From positions 1 to 64,000 of the forward strand of contig CAJTPP010000002.1 in assembly GCA_910578235.1 (NCBI GenBank): DNA of 64,000 nt. Direction: 5' to 3'. The position numbers were made by a program, and so were the translations under genes. Of the stretch, positions 1 to 8,153 are shown in pieces. Under the pieces are notes generated by a model. The model was not told where the DNA came from, searched no databases, and saw only the letters and a list, made by a program, of their open reading frames with translations. Source of the stretch: an uncultured Clostridia bacterium (lineage in GTDB: Bacteria; Bacillota; Clostridia; UBA1381). Positions within the stretch are counted from its first letter, which is position 1. Each line of letters begins with the position of its first letter.

Positions 1-1176
1 AAAATTAATCGCTTCGGCAATAGCGTTTGTCGCTGTTGCCTGTACTTCCTGAAATGCGTGTGTGTAAATTGACAGCGTTGTTGTCGGTGAAGTGTGTCCA
101 AGACAGCTTTGAACGGTTTTAACGTCAACACCTTGCGAAATCAGCATACTTGCATTTAAGTGCCTGAATTTATGCGGTGATACAAATCTCATTCCTGTCC
201 GCTTGCAAAATTCCTCATAATACTTGTATGGCGAAGCCGGATCCATAGGCTTGCCCTCTGCCTGTGTAAAGAGCCTGTCCGTTTCAATCCACTTTGTGCC
301 AAGAGAAGCCTTGTAATTGTCTTGCCATTCTTTGTACTGTCTTAGTAAGTCAATGACTATATCAGGCATTTTCAGACTTCTGAAACTTGTTTTTGTTTTA
401 GGTGTGTCTGTGTAAATACCTTTTTCCTTAGTCCATTGTGATGTGCGTCTGACAGAAACAATACCTCTTTCCCAATCAAAGTCTTTCCATTCAAGTCCGA
501 GAAGTTCGCCTCTGCGGAAGCCTGTGTATAGTGCCAGCTTAAAGAATACAACATATTTGAAATTGTAATCGGCTTCTTTATCAAACAAATTCATAAGCTG
601 TCTGACCTCGTCAAGAGTGTAAATTTCCACTTCCTTTTTATCAGAAGCAGGGAAGGTAACATTCCGACAAGGATTGTTTTGAAGCATTTGCATTTTGATT
701 GCGTATTCAAAAATGCACGATACAAGCGATATATGTAATTTGATAGTCTTTGTTGAGAGTGTTTTCCCAGCCTTGCCCTGTGAATTTTGGCATTTGTCTT
801 TATGCAGCTCATTTATGAATTTTTGAATGTGTCGCGGTGTTATCTTGTCCATTCTTAAATGTCCGATTGCCTTGTAAATTCTCGGCTCAAGACTACGATA
901 ACCTCGTATGGTCTGAGGTTTCATTTTAAGTTCTGCATATTCCTCAAACCATTTGTGAGCAAAATCCTCAAACTTCATTGTCGCTACAATGTGTCCGTTC
1001 ATACACGCTTCCTCAAACATAACCGTCTGACGGTTAAGCTCTTTTTCAATTTGCTTCGCTGTCATTTTTTTATCGGGTTTCCAAGTCATTGACTGTTCGA
1101 CTTGTTTTCCGTTTGTATCATAGCCACAGCTTACCCTGATTTGGTAGCTGTCGCCCCTTTGTCTAATGGTTGCCAC
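1..1176 (-). CDS. Tyrosine recombinase / phage-type integrase (3' end outside window)
   Basis: Site-specific DNA recombinase of the phage/Tn916 integrase type. It reads off the left edge of the window, so 392 residues are visible without a stop. The start is a GTG at 1176 with AGGAG about nine bases upstream. From N to C: an arm-type DNA-binding region, a SAM-like core-binding domain (about residues 60-170) and the catalytic domain. The catalytic set is visible: Arg in TGFRRGELLGLEW, the HKFRH box (HxxR), LGHTSPTT, and the Tyr nucleophile in SIYTH. Only the extreme C-terminus is missing. It follows an excisionase-like gene and a second recombinase in the same direction, which fits the end of an integrative element whose body lies left of the window. 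The family is certain; the target site is unknown. Confidence 0.93.
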   Translation of the reverse strand, partial: MATIRQRGDSYQIRVSCGYDTNGKQVEQSMTWKPDKKMTAKQIEKELNRQTVMFEEACMNGHIVATMKFEDFAHKWFEEYAELKMKPQTIRGYRSLEPRIYKAIGHLRMDKITPRHIQKFINELHKDKCQNSQGKAGKTLSTKTIKLHISLVSCIFEYAIKMQMLQNNPCRNVTFPASDKKEVEIYTLDEVRQLMNLFDKEADYNFKYVVFFKLALYTGFRRGELLGLEWKDFDWERGIVSVRRTSQWTKEKGIYTDTPKTKTSFRSLKMPDIVIDLLRQYKEWQDNYKASLGTKWIETDRLFTQAEGKPMDPASPYKYYEEFCKRTGMRFVSPHKFRHLNASMLISQGVDVKTVQSCLGHTSPTTTLSIYTHAFQEVQATATNAIAEAINF

Positions 1177-1210
1177 TATATAAATCTCCTTTCAATATTT
1201 ATCTGTGACA

Positions 1211-1252
1211 TACCCTCTGCTTGAATATATTATATATCTCATACAGAGGGTA
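1211..1252. repeat. 9-bp perfect inverted repeat between xis-like gene and integrase
   Basis: TACCCTCTG (1211-1219) is mirrored exactly by CAGAGGGTA (1244-1252) around an AT-rich 24-bp centre. It lies between the excisionase-like stop and the integrase GTG start. It could be a hairpin in the shared mRNA or a binding site for Xis/Int; the sequence does not decide. Confidence 0.6.
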
Positions 1253-1277
1253 GTCAAGAATTATTTATTTTGCAGTA

Positions 1278-1562
1278 CTACATATCTTTTTCAAAGTATT
1301 TCAACAATACAGCTTTATTGATTAGTATTTTACCTCGTTTGCCTGCACCGCTTCTTATGTATGGCAGTTTGTTTTGTGCTACAAGCTGTCTGACAGTATG
1401 CTCAGACAGTCCGCTGATTTCTTCTGTACATTCCTTTATAGTGAGTAATTGCGGTTTATCAATGCTTTTTGCTTGTGAAATAGTCATCTGTTCCTCAACG
1501 GGAATGTTGTCAATTAGTGATTTTATCTGAGAGAGTAGTTGTTGTTTTTCTTTTTGCGTCAT
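1278..1562 (-). CDS. Excisionase-family winged-helix DNA-binding protein
   Basis: A 94-residue protein. Its second half (LLTIKECTEEISGLSEHTVRQLVA...LPYIRSGAGKRGKILI) has the helix-turn-helix/wing pattern of the excisionase (Xis)/MerR-like family, which steers tyrosine recombinases between integration and excision. The first ~35 residues are helical and of unknown role. It lies 17 bp after one integrase gene and 101 bp before another, all leftward, so the three are probably co-transcribed. Xis function is inferred from fold and context. Confidence 0.8.
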   Translation of the reverse strand: MTQKEKQQLLSQIKSLIDNIPVEEQMTISQAKSIDKPQLLTIKECTEEISGLSEHTVRQLVAQNKLPYIRSGAGKRGKILINKAVLLKYFEKDM

Positions 1563-1579
1563 TCCTATCCCTCCCTCGA

Positions 1580-2443
1580 TTATTCGCCATCTGACAAATA
1601 TATCCGCGTTACATCATCGCGGTGATGTCCGAGAAGCTTAGATACTTTTTTACGCGCGACAAAATCAGAGAAGCCTAATGCTATAAACTTCTCGTATTGC
1701 TCGTGCGCAAACGTATGCCTTAAACCATGAAAAGTAATACGGTTATTCGTAAATTCTTTTCTGTGATACGCAATAAAGCATTGCAGCCGTTTCATTGCGA
1801 GATGTGTTTTGTCATCGGGTTTGACAAATAGCTTTTGACCGATGGGGGTTACATTAAGCATATCTCTTAATGTAATTCTGATTGATTCGTTAATCGGAAC
1901 ATACCTTGTCAGTCCGCCTTTTCCTTTTACGAATAACCTGCCTATATTAAGCGCGTTGTTCGCATCGTTGGTATCAATCCTAAAACATTCCTCCAAACGT
2001 AGTCCGGCATAACGCGCAAGCGCTAAAATTGCAGTATAGTCCTTATGACCGTTTTCCATAGCACAGGCAAGCATTAGATTATATTCACGGTCTGTCCATG
2101 TTCTGTCAACACCACCGAATATACGACGTTTTAAATCTAATTTATCATTAGTAGGTAATGCCGACCTCGTGTACGGCATATTGTCGTGGAAAAATCTTAT
2201 TGCCGCAAGCTCGGTCTTGATTGTTGATGCTGACAGTCCTTTACTTTGCATATACTCCACATAAGCAAAAATATGCTTCTTTGAGATATTGGATAGCTTC
2301 TGCAAATTATATCTGTCTGCAAGGAACACCATAAATCTCTTAAACGCTTTAGCGTACCGTTCACGCGTTTTGAAGCTGCCGACTTTTAAATGGCGGAACA
2401 GCTTATTGAATTGTACTTCTAAGTTTTTGTATGTGTTATTCAT
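1580..2443 (-). CDS. Second tyrosine recombinase / integrase
   Basis: A 287-residue tyrosine recombinase. The reading frame is open upstream to 2479, but the ATG at 2443 (MNNTYKNLE) has a good GGAAAGGA site just before it and is the likely start. An N-terminal SAM-like core-binding domain (about residues 10-95) precedes the catalytic domain, with Arg in YAGLRLEECFRID, HGLRH (HxxR), LLGHHRDDVT and Tyr in RIYLSDGE near the C-terminus. The catalytic set looks complete. It is short, like XerC/D-type and small element recombinases, and is not closely related to the 1-1176 integrase. Two tyrosine recombinases in one operon with an Xis-like gene may mean nested elements or a two-recombinase element. 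Confidence 0.9.
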   Translation of the reverse strand: MNNTYKNLEVQFNKLFRHLKVGSFKTRERYAKAFKRFMVFLADRYNLQKLSNISKKHIFAYVEYMQSKGLSASTIKTELAAIRFFHDNMPYTRSALPTNDKLDLKRRIFGGVDRTWTDREYNLMLACAMENGHKDYTAILALARYAGLRLEECFRIDTNDANNALNIGRLFVKGKGGLTRYVPINESIRITLRDMLNVTPIGQKLFVKPDDKTHLAMKRLQCFIAYHRKEFTNNRITFHGLRHTFAHEQYEKFIALGFSDFVARKKVSKLLGHHRDDVTRIYLSDGE

Positions 2444-3040
2444 ATTAGTCCTTTCCTCAAAATCAGCACAATGATACACGGAATTTAAGGTCGTTACCTC
2501 TGTATTTCCCGATATAAATGGAGATAAAACCGCATATTTACTATGCTTATAAGTGTAATCTGCTTCTCTGTCTCCGTTTTGTATAAGCCTATTGCTCGGT
2601 TAGTAATATTGCCGCAAATCTTGTTGTTTGGATAAAAATCCTGCGGCAGCATCTACCTCTAAACTCAGGTGCTATTATGCCGATGCTGAAATATATCTTA
2701 GCGGAGATATATGTGTAGTATTTTCACAGCCGCCACTGTGTCGGATTACCGCCCTAATCCTGCAGATTTCTAAAGTCTATGAGTACAAATCTGTTAAAAA
2801 CTCTTATTTTTTCTGTTCTCAATTAGTGTATTGTGTATGTCCGTACAGCATCTCACAGAGCAGTATGAAATGTGTCAATAGGAGGATTAGTGTCCTTATT
2901 TTGGGAATTTGATTTCTTAGATTTAAAAGTTGATTTCATAAATTAAAATGTTTTAAGATAATAAAAAAATGCAGTCTACCCCTGTAAAAGATAACTCTGC
3001 ATTGTGTGTGTCCTAATATTAAACGTTTACTTCCTTAAAT

Positions 3041-3364
3041 TTCCTTGTTTTAGCTCCTTATTATTCCTGTCTGTGAGCGCACTACTCCCATAGAAAACTA
3101 TCTCACAAACCACTTTAACGTAACCATTTTAACCGTATACCATTTTATGGAAATATTCTAACACATAATTTCTAAAATTGCAATAGCAAAATTAAAAAAA
3201 ATTGCAAATTCAAATCTATTTTTGTTTTTCCTCCTTGCTCTTTCGTTATGGGCGCACTATCCCCACGGACAGAACTCACATAACCATTTTAACATTGACC
3301 ATTTTAACTATTAACCATTTTTATGATTACATTATATTTTAAATTAAAGAAAATTACAATACCA
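3041..3364. repeat. Diverged ~150-bp direct repeat with AACCATTTTAAC iterons
   Basis: Two related segments, about 3041-3194 and 3220-3364, share the order: T-rich start, a GCGCACTA/CCCC block, then three spaced copies of an ACCATTTTAAC-like motif at 14-16 bp intervals, then an AT-rich tail. Repeat A has ACCACTTTAAC, ACCATTTTAAC and ACCATTTTA; repeat B has ACCATTTTAAC twice and ACCATTTTT. Phased short repeats like these could be protein-binding iterons (recombinase arm sites or an origin), but nothing here proves binding. Confidence 0.6.
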
Positions 3365-3546
3365 TGAGAAATCAAAACAGGTGTTTTTAGAAAATTAAAT
3401 TTTGGATTTCTTAAACCAAGCTATACAGCCAAAAATGATGATTGCATAGTCTAAAAACATAGGGAGTCATGTGAATTTTTGATTTTGAGGACTTCTGAAA
3501 TTCAGTATTTGCTAAGATAACACCTGCAAATATTGTCGAATAATGC

Positions 3547-3704
3547 TGTCCACTCGGTGGACAAATATCTAAAAAAAAGAATTACGAGAAAGTGCAATTC
3601 AATATAAATTGCACTTTTTTCAATTTTGTTAATATTTAAATGCCTATGTTGTGCTATGGGTAGTTTTTAGTTAAGACTATATCCCATTGTCCAACGGTTG
3701 GACA
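3547..3704. repeat. Pair of TGTCC...GGACA palindromes with shared 3' flank
   Basis: TGTCCAC-TCG-GTGGACA (3547-3563) and TGTCCAAC-G-GTTGGACA (3688-3704) are perfect palindromes about 140 bp apart. Each is followed by a similar AAA-N2-TCTAAAAAAA flank, so they look like two copies of one small palindromic unit with compensating arm changes. Confidence 0.65.
3590..3620 (+). terminator. Intrinsic terminator, rightward
   Basis: AAGTGCAATT and AATTGCACTT form a 10-bp stem with a 7-base loop, running directly into a T tract. It would end rightward transcription, but no rightward gene was found upstream, so the transcript it serves is unknown. Confidence 0.65.
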
Positions 3705-3730
3705 AAAGTCTAAAAAAAGAGAAATATGGG

Positions 3731-3755
3731 ACTCAGTCCGCTTGGCGGACTGAGT
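3731..3755 (-). terminator. Hairpin downstream of the GH106-like gene
   Basis: An 11-bp perfect stem, ACTCAGTCCGC and GCGGACTGAGT, with a TTG loop, 8 bp past the stop of the leftward GH106-like gene. On the minus strand a T-rich run follows about ten bases later. It is probably the terminator of that gene. Its GTCC/GGAC core resembles the palindromes at 3547 and 3688. Confidence 0.6.
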
Positions 3756-3763
3756 AATCGATT

Positions 3764-6700
3764 TTATGTTATTTTGTTAAATATCTCTATAACAGGAGAA
3801 GCGAGAATACCCGTATCCTTTAAAATATATTCATAGCACCAATTATCGCCCGTGCTTCGCCAAAAGTCGGGACCGACCCATTCCTGCTGTGATACATTGT
3901 GCATACCGCCAAATGTATTTATGCGTGTTCCGTACAATACAAATTCAACAGTATGCTTGCCCTTTGACAAATTATCAATATCAACAGTATATGGTGAAAA
4001 AGCTATTACGCCCCTGTCCTCACCGTCAATGCGGACTTTTATGAGTGCGCCGCGATAGTAATTAGCATGAATTTTTAATGAGCAATCAGGCGTTTCTATT
4101 TCGGTTTTGTATATAACATTGCCGCCATAGAACGGCATACCCTGACTTGTAAGAGATGAAAAGCCGATTTTATCAGTCATGGGAATAATCGTTGAAGCTG
4201 TACCCTCATTTCTTACGTTAAAATCGCCTATAATATAGCACCATTCAGTGTTTGTACGCTTACCAAAGGGGATTTTTACAATAAGCGTATTTTTGCCTAT
4301 GTTAATTTTGGGCAGCGGTACGGTTTTGATGGATTTATCAACATACCATCCATCGGGAACATTACATACATCCTCGTCATTCCATCGAATTTTCAGTGCT
4401 TCGGCATCTTCAATGGCGAGCTTTGCTCCGAGGATTTCCGTTTCGCTGTTTACAGTCATTTTTAATGTAAGATAGTTTTTAACAGGAGTATCTTCAACAA
4501 CCCATGGCTGTGCCAAAGCATCGCCTTTAGGCGGAAAACCGCATTTTCTGCGGCACTTGTTATCAAGTCTTAATATTTCCTCTTCCTGATTGAATGGCTC
4601 GTCATTTAAGGCGTATTCTGCACGGTCAATCAACAGAACATTTGGCTCGTCACGCTTATATGACACTTTATCCATAAAACGGATTGTTTTATCCGGCTTG
4701 CGCGTATCATCTGTTTTTGGTAAAGACACAGCATGGATATTATTGTCAAGTCTGAATAACAGGCTGTCATTTGTATATAAAGAATACTCAATAACTGTTT
4801 TACCATTTTGATGCGTATGAGCGATTCCGCAAACGCTTCCGTCAAGAGTGTTATAGAGCGTAGGAGTATATTCGCCGTCAATATATATTCGTATATTTTG
4901 TGATGAGGTGTTTTCTCTGTAATCATGCCTTTTATACTCATCTAATGAAGCATGAGATATAAAGAGCCACTTGCAGTTGTTGTCCTCGCGCATATTATAT
5001 ACAAGGTTGTTTGTGGGTGAGCCATCGCTGTTTTTTATAGATATTGTTCTGATTTCCGAAACGGCGCTTAGAACTGAAATCTTGTCGTATGGGACAACAA
5101 TACTTTTTGAATAAAGCAATTTTGCGTCTGTACATTCAACTGCGTTAATATATTGGGGACAGCTTCCTGCAAAAATAACCTTACCGCCCGATGCTTGGAA
5201 TTTTTCAAGTATTTTAAGAGTAGAGCGTCTTAATGTAATACAGTCAGGAATAATTACCGCACTGTATTCCATCTCACCTACGCATAATGTTTTATCGATA
5301 TTCTTAATTTGAGCTGGTAACAGAGCTTCACTGATAAAATCGAAATCTACCGTACCGAATAAAAGCCATTTTGTAATATCCGAGAACTTTTTATCAATTT
5401 GTTCTCTTATATCAAATGTATTTTCGGACGGTCCGAAATTTATCCAATAGCTTTCTATGGGATGAATAACGGCAAGCTTAACAACGGGTTTACCTCGCGT
5501 CAGTGCAGTATTTAATCGCGCAAAATGGTCTTCAATATATTTGTATTCCGTATGCCATGGCGATTGATAGCTGATTGAAGCAGGATAATCACGCTTTGCT
5601 TCTCCTGCCATAGATACCCAAGAGAGGTGAGGTACGCGAACGGTAACACCGAGAGCCGCCAGCCAATCCCCTTGGAATTTATGACCTCTGAAATCGAAAT
5701 CCCAATTTGTAACCCCGTAAAGCTCGGCTAACATTGCTTCGCGCCCGTATTGGTGAACGGCTGACTGACATTGCTTTGCGGTTGTAAGCTCAAGCCAATT
5801 ACACAGCATATCAATTCCGGGAATACCAAAGGCACGGTATGACCTCATAGCCTCTCCAAGAGCCGCTGTTTGAGAATTGAGAGTTTCTTCACCCATTACA
5901 TGACCTGCTAACATAAGGCTGTGATTTTTGCACCAATCGCCGCAGTTGTCAGCAAAACACTCGGTAAATGTGTCGCATATGTAATCATGAAAATGGTATC
6001 GGGCTGTCGATATTTTATTATCAGGCAAATTCCATATAAGTTCAGGTAAATGCTTGCAAATGTCATATCCATATTTCTCAGAGAAACCTTTGGGTAAAGA
6101 AAAACTCCATGGAAGTTGCGCGTCATCTGTACTGTCGGCAAAGCTGAGAGGAATTTTCGGCTTGCATTGCGGTTCATCAGTAAATATTGACGGAATTGTT
6201 TTGTCAAATTCATCACCGACTGCGGATTGATACGCTTCATAAGTGATTTTTATGAACTCGTCAATAGCGTCCTTATTTAAGGTGTCAACATACGTCTGAT
6301 TATTATGCCACGGGGACTCATCGTGCGTATGAACATAAGCGTACCATTTTGTACCGATGGGCGTGTCGTTTTCTAAAATGGCGCGGTAGCTTTTAAGCTC
6401 GCCTTTTTCATTGAGAACAACATCAAAAACCGCGAGAAGATATTCCTTGCTGTTATTTATAGCTTCATCAAGAGAAAAATGCTCGTGGCTGTTTTGTGAA
6501 AATATCAAGTAACGCTGACGGTATTTATGAGTTTTTGTAACATATCCGCCTGCTGCCCCTGAAGGCCATCTGTCCTCATCATAAAGATATGCAAGCATAT
6601 TTTCCTGCTTTGCCTTTTGAGTGCAGAATTTAATAAGCTCCATAAATTCGTCTTTAAGATAAGGCGTGGACATGCCTATCCGCGAGTGCATATGGAAACC

Positions 6701-6859
6701 GCCGAAGCCCATTTTTTTGAATATATCAATTTGCTCGTTAAGAATATCCTTGCCGAGTTTACAGTTCCAAGCCCAAAATGGAGCCGCGCGGTATTCGCTT
6801 GTAGGATTTTTAAAGAGCTTTTCGTCAAGCTCATAGGATTGATTTTGTTTATAAAGCAT
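3764..6859 (-). CDS. GH106-like glycoside hydrolase (putative alpha-L-rhamnosidase)
   Basis: A large protein of about 1,031 residues with no signal peptide, so probably cytoplasmic. The N-terminal part carries the GH106-type pattern: AAPFWAWN, GFGGFHMHSR and YDEDRWPSGAAGG. A long barrel region (WDFDFRGHKFQ, HLSWVSMAG), a Rossmann-like insert (VIIPDCITLRRST) and C-terminal beta-sandwich modules follow. GH106 enzymes remove alpha-L-rhamnose from pectic or plant glycans; the exact substrate is inference. The frame is open to a GTG at 6886, but those first codons (MGRKAM) lie in a structured element shared with hisH. Aligning the two places the true start at the ATG at 6859, as in HisH. It follows the AraC regulator in the same direction, opposite to the rest of the locus. 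Confidence 0.6.
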   Translation of the reverse strand: MLYKQNQSYELDEKLFKNPTSEYRAAPFWAWNCKLGKDILNEQIDIFKKMGFGGFHMHSRIGMSTPYLKDEFMELIKFCTQKAKQENMLAYLYDEDRWPSGAAGGYVTKTHKYRQRYLIFSQNSHEHFSLDEAINNSKEYLLAVFDVVLNEKGELKSYRAILENDTPIGTKWYAYVHTHDESPWHNNQTYVDTLNKDAIDEFIKITYEAYQSAVGDEFDKTIPSIFTDEPQCKPKIPLSFADSTDDAQLPWSFSLPKGFSEKYGYDICKHLPELIWNLPDNKISTARYHFHDYICDTFTECFADNCGDWCKNHSLMLAGHVMGEETLNSQTAALGEAMRSYRAFGIPGIDMLCNWLELTTAKQCQSAVHQYGREAMLAELYGVTNWDFDFRGHKFQGDWLAALGVTVRVPHLSWVSMAGEAKRDYPASISYQSPWHTEYKYIEDHFARLNTALTRGKPVVKLAVIHPIESYWINFGPSENTFDIREQIDKKFSDITKWLLFGTVDFDFISEALLPAQIKNIDKTLCVGEMEYSAVIIPDCITLRRSTLKILEKFQASGGKVIFAGSCPQYINAVECTDAKLLYSKSIVVPYDKISVLSAVSEIRTISIKNSDGSPTNNLVYNMREDNNCKWLFISHASLDEYKRHDYRENTSSQNIRIYIDGEYTPTLYNTLDGSVCGIAHTHQNGKTVIEYSLYTNDSLLFRLDNNIHAVSLPKTDDTRKPDKTIRFMDKVSYKRDEPNVLLIDRAEYALNDEPFNQEEEILRLDNKCRRKCGFPPKGDALAQPWVVEDTPVKNYLTLKMTVNSETEILGAKLAIEDAEALKIRWNDEDVCNVPDGWYVDKSIKTVPLPKINIGKNTLIVKIPFGKRTNTEWCYIIGDFNVRNEGTASTIIPMTDKIGFSSLTSQGMPFYGGNVIYKTEIETPDCSLKIHANYYRGALIKVRIDGEDRGVIAFSPYTVDIDNLSKGKHTVEFVLYGTRINTFGGMHNVSQQEWVGPDFWRSTGDNWCYEYILKDTGILASPVIEIFNKIT

Positions 6860-6939
6860 ACTAATATCCATAGCCTTTCTGCCCACAAATAGTAATGAAA
6901 AACTTTAACGCTTTTACCGTGGGCAGATAAGGCGTTAAA
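6860..6939 (-). ncRNA. Structured leader element (pseudoknot-type), copy 1
   Basis: Reading leftward, TTTAACGC (6939-6932) can pair with GCGTTAAA (6911-6904), and CTGCCCAC (6926-6919) with GTGGGCAG (6886-6879). The order is A-B-A'-B', which allows an H-type pseudoknot. GCCTT/AAGGC can extend the second helix, placing the AAAGG purine run inside structure just before the start codon. A close copy lies before hisH (61812-61892) with pairing-preserving changes. A regulatory RNA or a dispersed repeat are the two explanations; I recognise no known riboswitch class. Confidence 0.6.
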
Positions 6940-6956
6940 TGGATATTTTTGTCCAT

Positions 6957-7030
6957 GTGCGTTTTTGTTTTGCCTGCAAAACAAAAATATCGCACGGGCA
7001 ATAAAATCTATTAACGTGATTTTTCACGTT
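6957..7030 (-). promoter_or_regulatory. Two hairpins in the araC to GH106 gap
   Basis: One hairpin pairs TTTTTGTTTTGC (6962-6973) with GCAAAACAAAAA (6976-6987), extended by GTGCG/CGCAC (6957-6961, 6991-6995). A second pairs AACGTGA with TCACGTT (7013-7030). Both lie between the AraC stop and the leader element. They could terminate or attenuate transcription entering the GH106-like gene. Confidence 0.5.
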
Positions 7031-7044
7031 AGTATTCTCCTTAC

Positions 7045-7905
7045 TTATATGGTAGTGTTTTGATGACGAAATTCTTGAGGAGTCATACCCGTCCTTTTTT
7101 TGAAAGTGCTTGATAAGTGCGAACGGTTGTTGAACCCTAAAAGAGATGCAATATCATCAATGGTGTATGAGCTGTTTAAAAGATAAGTTTTGGCAAGCTC
7201 GATTTTGCTGTTCAATACATAGTCAAACGGTGTTTGATTGTAATTCTTCTTGAATATCCGCGTTACCGTAGATGGCGACGAATGAATATGTGCAACCAAT
7301 TCATCACGGGATATTTTACGGTATAAATTTGCGTCAATAAATTTTTTTAGCAACAGGGCGTCGCTGCTTGGTGCAGATGCGGTATCCTTTTTTATAAAAT
7401 CTGACATTTGAGCAAAAAGCTTATGCAATATAAAAGCAATTTTTGTTCTGTCCGCAAATGGGTCATCCCGTATGGTTTCAAAGATTTTTTCAAAATATAC
7501 CGCGTTATGATAATTCGGAATAAGAACCGTGTTGCTCAAATCATATACGGCAAGCAAATCTGCAATCAAAGGTCCCGTTGCCATAAGCCATATTTTTTTC
7601 CACGGCTGTTCAGGGTCGGAATAATAATTGTGTGCTGTATTTGGGTGCAGAATAAACGCATCATGCGCTTTTGCTTCAAACACGTCATCACCGTGTTTGA
7701 TAATGCCTTTTCCCTCATACACATATTCAATACTGAAATCACGATGTATCGGAGGACGGGTTATTTTATATTTAGGATTAGAATTGGTAATTCCAACCAA
7801 TAAAGGAGAGAAAACCTCTTGTTCATCATCAAGATAAGGATACAGAAGTTCTTTATACAAATTGATTGGGTGTGCTTTATCAGATTTTATAATTTGCTCT
7901 ATCAT
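7045..7905 (-). CDS. AraC-family transcriptional regulator
   Basis: A 286-residue regulator. The N-terminal half (about residues 30-140) is an AraC-type cupin sensing domain (IHRDFSIEYVYEGKGIIKHGDDVFEAKAHDAFILHPNTAH). The C-terminal ~100 residues contain two helix-turn-helix motifs, including the family signature around IDDIASLLGFNNRSHLSSTFKKRTGMTPQEFR. It is transcribed away from the 26-kb saccharide block and toward the GH106-like gene. AraC proteins of this build usually bind a sugar and activate nearby catabolic operons. Repeats in the divergent intergenic region are candidate operators. Confidence 0.92.
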   Translation of the reverse strand: MIEQIIKSDKAHPINLYKELLYPYLDDEQEVFSPLLVGITNSNPKYKITRPPIHRDFSIEYVYEGKGIIKHGDDVFEAKAHDAFILHPNTAHNYYSDPEQPWKKIWLMATGPLIADLLAVYDLSNTVLIPNYHNAVYFEKIFETIRDDPFADRTKIAFILHKLFAQMSDFIKKDTASAPSSDALLLKKFIDANLYRKISRDELVAHIHSSPSTVTRIFKKNYNQTPFDYVLNSKIELAKTYLLNSSYTIDDIASLLGFNNRSHLSSTFKKRTGMTPQEFRHQNTTI

Positions 7906-7983
7906 TTTTCTTACTCCTTTATAATTAGGTAATTATCACTATATTGATAATTTTAAATAAAGTCAACATTCAAAGTTATTATT

Positions 7984-8057
7984 GACACTATTTTGTACGC
8001 TTTTGTGTGATTATGACGCTGTTTTGTATTCCTTATTATATCACGTTGTGCTATAAT
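7984..8057 (+). promoter_or_regulatory. Candidate AraC operator repeats and promoter for the saccharide block
   Basis: GACACTATTTTGTA (7984-7997) and GACGCTGTTTTGTA (8015-8028) match at 12 of 14 bases and start 31 bp apart, about three helical turns. The second ends exactly where a poor -35 (TTCCTT, 8029-8034) begins; 17 bp later is a perfect -10, TATAAT (8052-8057). A weak -35 touched by direct repeats is typical of AraC-activated promoters. Binding itself is inferred. Confidence 0.6.
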
Positions 8058-8153
8058 AAACAATAGAAATATTATATAAAATGATAATTTTAGCAACAAA
8101 GTCAAGTGGAAAATTTGTGAAAATGCAAAAAAAGATAGGAGGATATAGTCTAA

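Larger units (their letters stand above)
2480..3763. other. AT-rich non-coding stretch at the element boundary
   Basis: About 1.28 kb without a credible gene. An open frame at 2628-2912 has no ribosome binding site or family resemblance and was not called. The stretch carries the divergent direct repeats, GTCC/GGAC palindromes and two hairpin terminators listed separately. It presumably contains the promoter of the leftward recombinase operon and may contain an attachment-site end, but no duplicated att core can be identified from one end. Confidence 0.6.

Noticed and set aside
2628..2912. 94-residue rightward open frame in the repeat-rich gap
   Set aside because: No ribosome binding site, cysteine-rich low-plausibility composition, no recognisable family; treated as chance.
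3041..3364. CRISPR array
   Set aside because: Short motifs repeat at 14-16 bp with diverged sequence and no unique spacers; there are no cas genes.
6860..6886. GTG start at 6886 for the GH106-like gene
   Set aside because: The same codons occur in front of hisH as part of the shared leader; the aligned ATG at 6859 is preferred.
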